Source: Epiperipatus broadwayi
Taxonomy: Eukaryota; Onychophora; Udeonychophora; Euonychophora; Peripatidae
DNA: 64,000 nucleotides
Direction: 5' to 3'
Assembly: GCA_028023455.1 (NCBI GenBank)
Contig: JAQFVV010000153.1
Coordinates: forward strand, 1,219,212-1,283,211
In this document: in pieces, positions 59,241-64,000 of the stretch
Layout: the number at the start of each line of letters is the position of its first letter
Numbering within the stretch: position 1 is the stretch's first letter
Notes under the pieces: model-generated
Database searches by the model: none
Told to the model about the DNA's origin: nothing
The model's input: the letters and a program-made list of their open reading frames with translations, nothing else
Program-made: the position numbers and the translations under genes

Positions 59241-59509
59241 CATATAAATTATGTATTACAGAAATCAACTATATAGATGTATGAAGTCTAGACCTGTAAA
59301 TAGCAAAGTTGTATCAAAGTGGACTAAAATGATGCAGGATACCAATTAGTTAAAGATTGGGTTAAACAAGAATGGATAGAAGCATGACCAAACTATGCTG
59401 TCTTGCAAATCTGGAATGCTCAGGAAAGTTTGTCTGTGTGTAAACCAAGTTTTAATTCCAATTGAGGGGAACAAATCTGTACTACAGTTGCTACATAAAG
59501 CATACCCAT

Positions 59510-60010
59510 TGGATAGTAAACATAAGGGAACTAGCTCAATTGTAAGTGTGATGTCCAGACTTAAATAATGATCTTGAAGAAACCTTAAAGAAATGTCATG
59601 CCTGTTAAGAAACAGTGAGGTTACCTGTGAAGGAGTTCAAATCCTGGCCTGAAGCTAAAACATGGGAAGAAGTCCATTTAAATTATTCAGGGCCATTTCA
59701 CAGAAATTTATTCCTTGTAACTATAGATTCATACTCCAAATGGATAGAATACAGAATTAAAATAATATTAATGCAGACAATGTAATAAAAGTATTAAATG
59801 AACTTTTTGCAACACATGGTCATCATGAGCATATAGTTATGAACAATGGTGTAGGATTTTGTTCAATGAAATTAAAGGGTGTTTTCCCTTAGAATGGAAT
59901 ATGATGTGTTTTAATATCCCCATACTACCAGACAGCAAATAGATTAATGGAAAAAGGCATTAAATAGAATGGAATATGTTGATAGTTATGAATCACTAAC
60001 AACAGCAATG
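59510..60010 (+). pseudogene. Ty3/Gypsy integrase, decayed
   Basis: Remains of the integrase that inserts element DNA. KCHAC (second half of the zinc-binding H-H-C-C) is followed by RLPVKEFKSWPEAKTWEEVH, then LNYSGPF (first catalytic block, D replaced by N), FLVTIDSYSKWIE, NVIKVLNELFATHG, IVMNNGVGF (D-N-G reduced to N-N-G) and SPYYQTANRLMEKGIK (the P-Y-H-P-x-S-N-G..E-R block). Both catalytic Asp positions visible are mutated and stops are frequent. It sits about 270 bp after the RNase H relic, as in intact elements, so both belong to one copy. Confidence 0.82.
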
Positions 60011-60514
60011 TTTTATCAGCACTTAACATTGAGTTCAGCTTCCAAAAAAAACCCAACATCATATTTCTGTGTTGATTTCAGACAAAAGTAAAAGGAAGAA
60101 AATAAAGCTTGAATATAAAAAGTTCAATATGTCCAAATAAGAGACATACTAAGGAAAAAATGGATATCAGGAATTATAATTAGGTTACTGTCTAAGCAAA
60201 TATGAAATTAAAATGGAAGATGATTTTGGATAATATTAGATTTTTAGCTACTGCTTGCTCACTCTGTAGATGATTTTATAGGAATTAATGAGAATATTAT
60301 AACAGATGCATCTACCAGTACTGAAAAAGATGTCAAAAAAATTTCAGATCTAGATTTATGGAACTATCTACTACATTAAATAATGAACTACCTAGTAAAG
60401 AGGAAAGACAATCTCTACTGAGAAGGGTTAGACTATAAAGAAGTCTTGGAAAATTGCAAGATTATACTTGGGATTAAACTCTACCCTATTTCTAGCATGA
60501 AGAGGAAATATTGG

Positions 60515-61143
60515 TGTATATTGATTAAAAATATGTAATAATAATAATAAAGTTACACGTATGCAGTTAATCAAAATAAAAGATAATAAAAATCACACTA
60601 AAATAATTAATGTTTATAATAAGTTATACATAAATAAAGGTAATGTTACAACTGGTCAAAATAAAAAACAAGAAAATGCATAATAAATTATGCGAATACA
60701 AAAATAACTTGGATATGCTAATTTGCATGGAGATATAATAAAACTGCTTATGTAAATATATATCAAAACAATCTAAAATATTAGCAGAATATTAAGAACA
60801 TAGCCAGAGAACAGTTCAGTGCTAAGTGTAGTGCAAGCAGTAAAATACTTGCAGAACTAACAGTCTGTACGTGGTAAAAGGTGCAGAAGAGAACATTGTG
60901 GTGAAAAATTAATGAAGAAGAATTATCAGAGTGAAATAAAGAACTAGGTAATAAGAAAATGCAGCATTATAGTTCGACATTGTAAAGAACTGTGTGTGCA
61001 AAATCAACACTTATTTAATTTATTGAATACATACCAGCAAGCTTCTAGTTGAAAAAATACTAATAAGCTACTAATAATTCCTATTTTGAGTAATAAACTC
61101 ATTGTTAAATTGCAACTTTTTTCTTTGTGCATTATTACCAACA
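60515..61143 (+). repeat. Putative 3' LTR of the Ty3/Gypsy relic
   Basis: A purine-rich AGAGGAAAT (about 60501) precedes TGTATATTG, and the segment ends in ATTATTACCAACA (TG...CA), with AATAAA at about 61092. The position after the integrase fits a 3' LTR. No 5' LTR is present for comparison, so the borders are provisional. Confidence 0.42.
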
Positions 61144-62021
61144 TAATATAATGAATGTCCAGTGTCTTAGGTCAGATCTGGCTCTGTACATAACAGTAAT
61201 AATTAATTTGTGTATTATTTGTCATTTAGCTTTAAGCATGTTTATTTATAATAATGTCAATCAATTACTATTAAATAATATTGAAGTCATTATAATCTGT
61301 GATTGATTTCAACTATATCTGAAAATAATCCATCATAAATTTAATAATGTTAGTTTTTGTTCTTGATTATTTTATGCTTTGAATTATAAATAATCTTGGA
61401 GTAAGTATTAAAGTGATTAAAATTTTATTAATGCATTGATATGCAAGTATTAAATTCACACTAGGTTGAGGATTGATGTTGAAGTCGTTATGTTGGTTAA
61501 TTTAACGTAATGTTAATATTTATTAACTTTAGTAGTGGCAATTTTAATTGATTGTAGTTGTAAACTTAATTGGAATAATTAATTTACATATGTATATAAA
61601 ATAAAACATTTTAGATAGTCTATTATCTTAAAAAAAGTCTGTTTACTATCTCTCCCAAAGAGGACTAGTGAAGGAAAATACTACTCAACAGGTTTTCCAA
61701 CTGCTGACTGGTGAAGAATTTCAATATTTTTTTCCTTGTGGTTTATCTTCTAGTTAATAAAATAATTATTTACTTTAGAAAATCCTAAGTGAGTTTGGAA
61801 TCAAAAAAAAGTTTTAAAGGTTTACCAAATAAGATTCAAACAATCATTATTGAGTATGTGTGTATATATATTAAGAAGGATTGGTCTCATGGAACACAAT
61901 ATAATGTAAGTACACAAATATTTAAAGCTTAAAAAAAAAAAGAAAAATGAACACAGACAAAATTTATATATATAATTACTTAAAACAAGTAGTAATTAAA
62001 ATATTGATTAATACTTTAATT
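61144..62021. other. AT-rich non-coding stretch
   Basis: No gene recognised. Confidence 0.5.
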
Positions 62022-62044
62022 AATATTGCATAATTTTTTTTTTT

Positions 62045-62146
62045 TCATATGTCATAGCATCGGCCGGGACGCGAACCCACAACCGTCTGCAACCAACTAC
62101 TTACTTGCATGGCGGCTGCGATACCTCTCGGCTAACAACGCAAGAC
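62045..62146 (-). repeat. tRNA-derived SINE, subfamily 1, with target duplication
   Basis: The minus strand carries the A-box region, CGGTTGCAGACGG-type subfamily sequence (GGTTGCAGACGGTTG), the B box GGGTTCGCGTCCC and a GATGCTATGACA end with an A-tail (T-run at 62033-62045). AATATTGCATAATT plus a T-run occurs at 62022-62035 and 62147-62160, a perfect target duplication of at least 14 bp. One base pair is missing from the A-box side relative to the copy at 23833. Confidence 0.92.
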
Positions 62147-62160
62147 AATATTGCATAATT

Positions 62161-64000
62161 TTTTGTGTTTTTCATCGCAAAATGGGATTTTTTTTTTTTT
62201 CAAAATATTTTTATTATATACATGTTTGATAATAAGAATAGATTTTTTCTTAAAGTTATTATATAAAGCTAAAGAAAGTGATCTAAGAACATGCCTGCCT
62301 AGTCTTGCTGAGCAAACATGGAGTCAATTAAATATTTAGCAATGGCCATGTATATTATTTATTCATGACATTGAAACTTTACTTGCCATGGGATTTATAT
62401 GCCAAATTAGATCACCCCTGATAAGTAGCATAACATAAAATTTTAATTTTAATCCTGTACTCATCATCTAATTTAATAACTAATTAGTCTTTAATGTGTC
62501 AGACATTATTGTAAACATGAACTCTATATTACAATGTATATTTTACTTTTTGTGCAAATAAAAGATTATTTTGAAAAGAAAAAAAAAGAATAGATTTTTT
62601 TAGTGTTCTTAAGTTCTAATCATCAATTATATTTATTGTTATATTATGATAGAAAAAAACACATATTGAAGTTCTTTTTATTACATGCCTGTAATAAATT
62701 GGGTAAACGTAATGGTAAAAAATTTAAATTGAAAAACCACAACGCATATAGGTTCAAAAACTACATAAAATAGTAATAATAAAAGACCTGAGGAACAGCT
62801 GAGTTTGAAATCATTTTACAAGATTTTTCTGTTCCCACATTTTGGCAGACCATTGTCTCTATACAGATTCCGAGAGCATCATTTGTCACACCTAGCATAT
62901 ATATATATATATAAAGAGAGAGAGAGTGAGAAAGAGGAAAGGCAAAATACAAATATTGTTTCTATAAAATAAGCAAATCTAAATTTAATATACTATAAAA
63001 AAAATCTTCATATTGCATTATATTCTTTTCTGGTATGTGTTCAATGTTTAGAAACCTGTCATGCAAGTTCATTTTTGATAATGATAAATATTCATTTAGA
63101 ATAAAAGACGGTGTTATTACATAAAATATGCATTCAGTAACTGCAATTCAACAATTAATAAAAAGAAAATAACAATATACACATAAATATTAATTTTACT
63201 AAATTTAAAAGAAGCCTACCCAAAGACTAACTTCACAATATTCACCCTCTTTTGACCTTTATCCCATTGATCTTTTTAGCAGCATACATGGCCACGTTTA
63301 TGAAGATTTTTGTTTAATAGAATTATGTGGAAAAACTGAGGAATTGTCTAGCAATGATTTAAAAAAGAGAAGGGATAGTTCTTGTTTTTCCTACTCTGGA
63401 GTTGATAGTAAACACAGCATAGTTTTTTATAATCTGTTTAATAACATAGTTCAAGCTTGAATAGATTAACCTTATTACTTTATTAGTTGATATATAAAAT
63501 GCATGCATTCCATAAAGCTTGGTCTATGAAATGTCTAATTTTTTTTTATAGTAATTTCTTTGCTGATTCCTAGTTATCTGTTAATAGAATGACTGTAATC
63601 ACTATAATCAACTATATTTATAGTATTATTTATAATCCAACTCTACAATAGATTTTTCCACATTTTCTCTCATTTTTTTTACAATATAGTATTTATTAGT
63701 CTGCCCTCTTTGTATATGTTTTGCCATCACAAGCTATTCTTTTCTTTGCCAAAAACTGGGATAGTGCCTTTTTTTATTTTTTATTTTATACTTTTTGAAC
63801 TCTGACAAGTCTTTTTTTTTTGTTTTATTGATATTGCCATAAGTGTCTGTTTTCATTTTTCTACAAATATGTCTACAAGATTTAAGAACATTTATCAAAG
63901 GTCCACAGTGCTACAATGATCTTTTCCAAATGCAGAACACTTCATGTCAAAAGGTAAAGTGGCATATTTCTTTTGGTATACTGCTATTTAACTTCAATAT
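62161..64000. other. AT-rich non-coding stretch
   Basis: No gene recognised. A short (TA)n/(GA)n composite lies at 62897-62935. Confidence 0.5.

Overview
The window is AT-rich, intron/intergenic-type animal DNA with long A/T tracts, TA and GATA microsatellites, no operons and no ribosome binding sites. CpG is scarce outside young repeats. The repeat content points to a metazoan, most likely an invertebrate: tRNA-derived SINEs, an RTE-type LINE, Ty3/Gypsy and other LTR relics, Penelope-like elements (PLEs) and TTAA-flanked elements. I cannot name the species. I recognise no intact host gene; one weak candidate terminal exon lies near 30.03-30.32 kb. All protein-coding signals I can read are broken transposon genes.

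The most interesting content is a set of repeats that fold, by hand, into type I hammerhead ribozymes (HHRs). Family C (28.01-29.37 kb) is a tandem array with an exact 409-bp period followed by an inverted unit; each full unit carries one intact HHR core. Family B (33.66-34.47 kb) has a 439-bp period between two HHR sites and shares a sequence block with family C. Family A (six copies; 11.5, 17.1, 20.6, 22.0, 32.0 and 34.5 kb) joins an HHR to Pol III A/B-box-like motifs. Family E (24.77-24.98 kb) is an inverted repeat built around an HHR whose core has one inactivating change. In families A, B and C the helix III segment is palindromic, so two RNAs could share one helix III. This is the known layout of metazoan retrozymes, small non-autonomous circular-RNA retroelements thought to be mobilised by PLEs. 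Two PLE families sit in the same window (2.7-3.4 and 51.0-51.7 kb; 56.2-57.2 kb), and both carry HHR-like motifs in their 3' regions.

Layout: 0-2.7 kb featureless; 2.7-3.4 PLE-1; 4.4-5.0 LINE endonuclease; 7.3-8.7 family D and a ~130-bp tandem repeat; 9.5-11.7 PLE tail, inverted-repeat element, family A; 12.1 and 13.2 SINEs; 18.0-19.2 LINE reverse transcriptase; 19.4-19.7 inverted repeat; 20.6-22.1 family A and a local duplication; 23.8 SINE; 24.8 family E; 27.3-29.4 small repeats, LINE tail, family C; 32-36.5 segmental duplication enclosing family B; 36.9-37.5 GATA array; 41.5-43.9 two TTAA-flanked elements; 45.4 hairpin element; 45.9-49.3 LTR element; 51.0-51.7 PLE-1; 53.2 SINE; 56.2-57.2 PLE-2; 57.9 SINE with a 17-bp target duplication; 58.8-61.1 Ty3/Gypsy relic; 62.0 SINE with target duplication. 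The autonomous elements (PLE, LINE) would supply reverse transcriptase for the non-coding ones (retrozymes, SINEs), but every autonomous copy here is dead. All structures were folded by eye, so activity is inferred, not shown.
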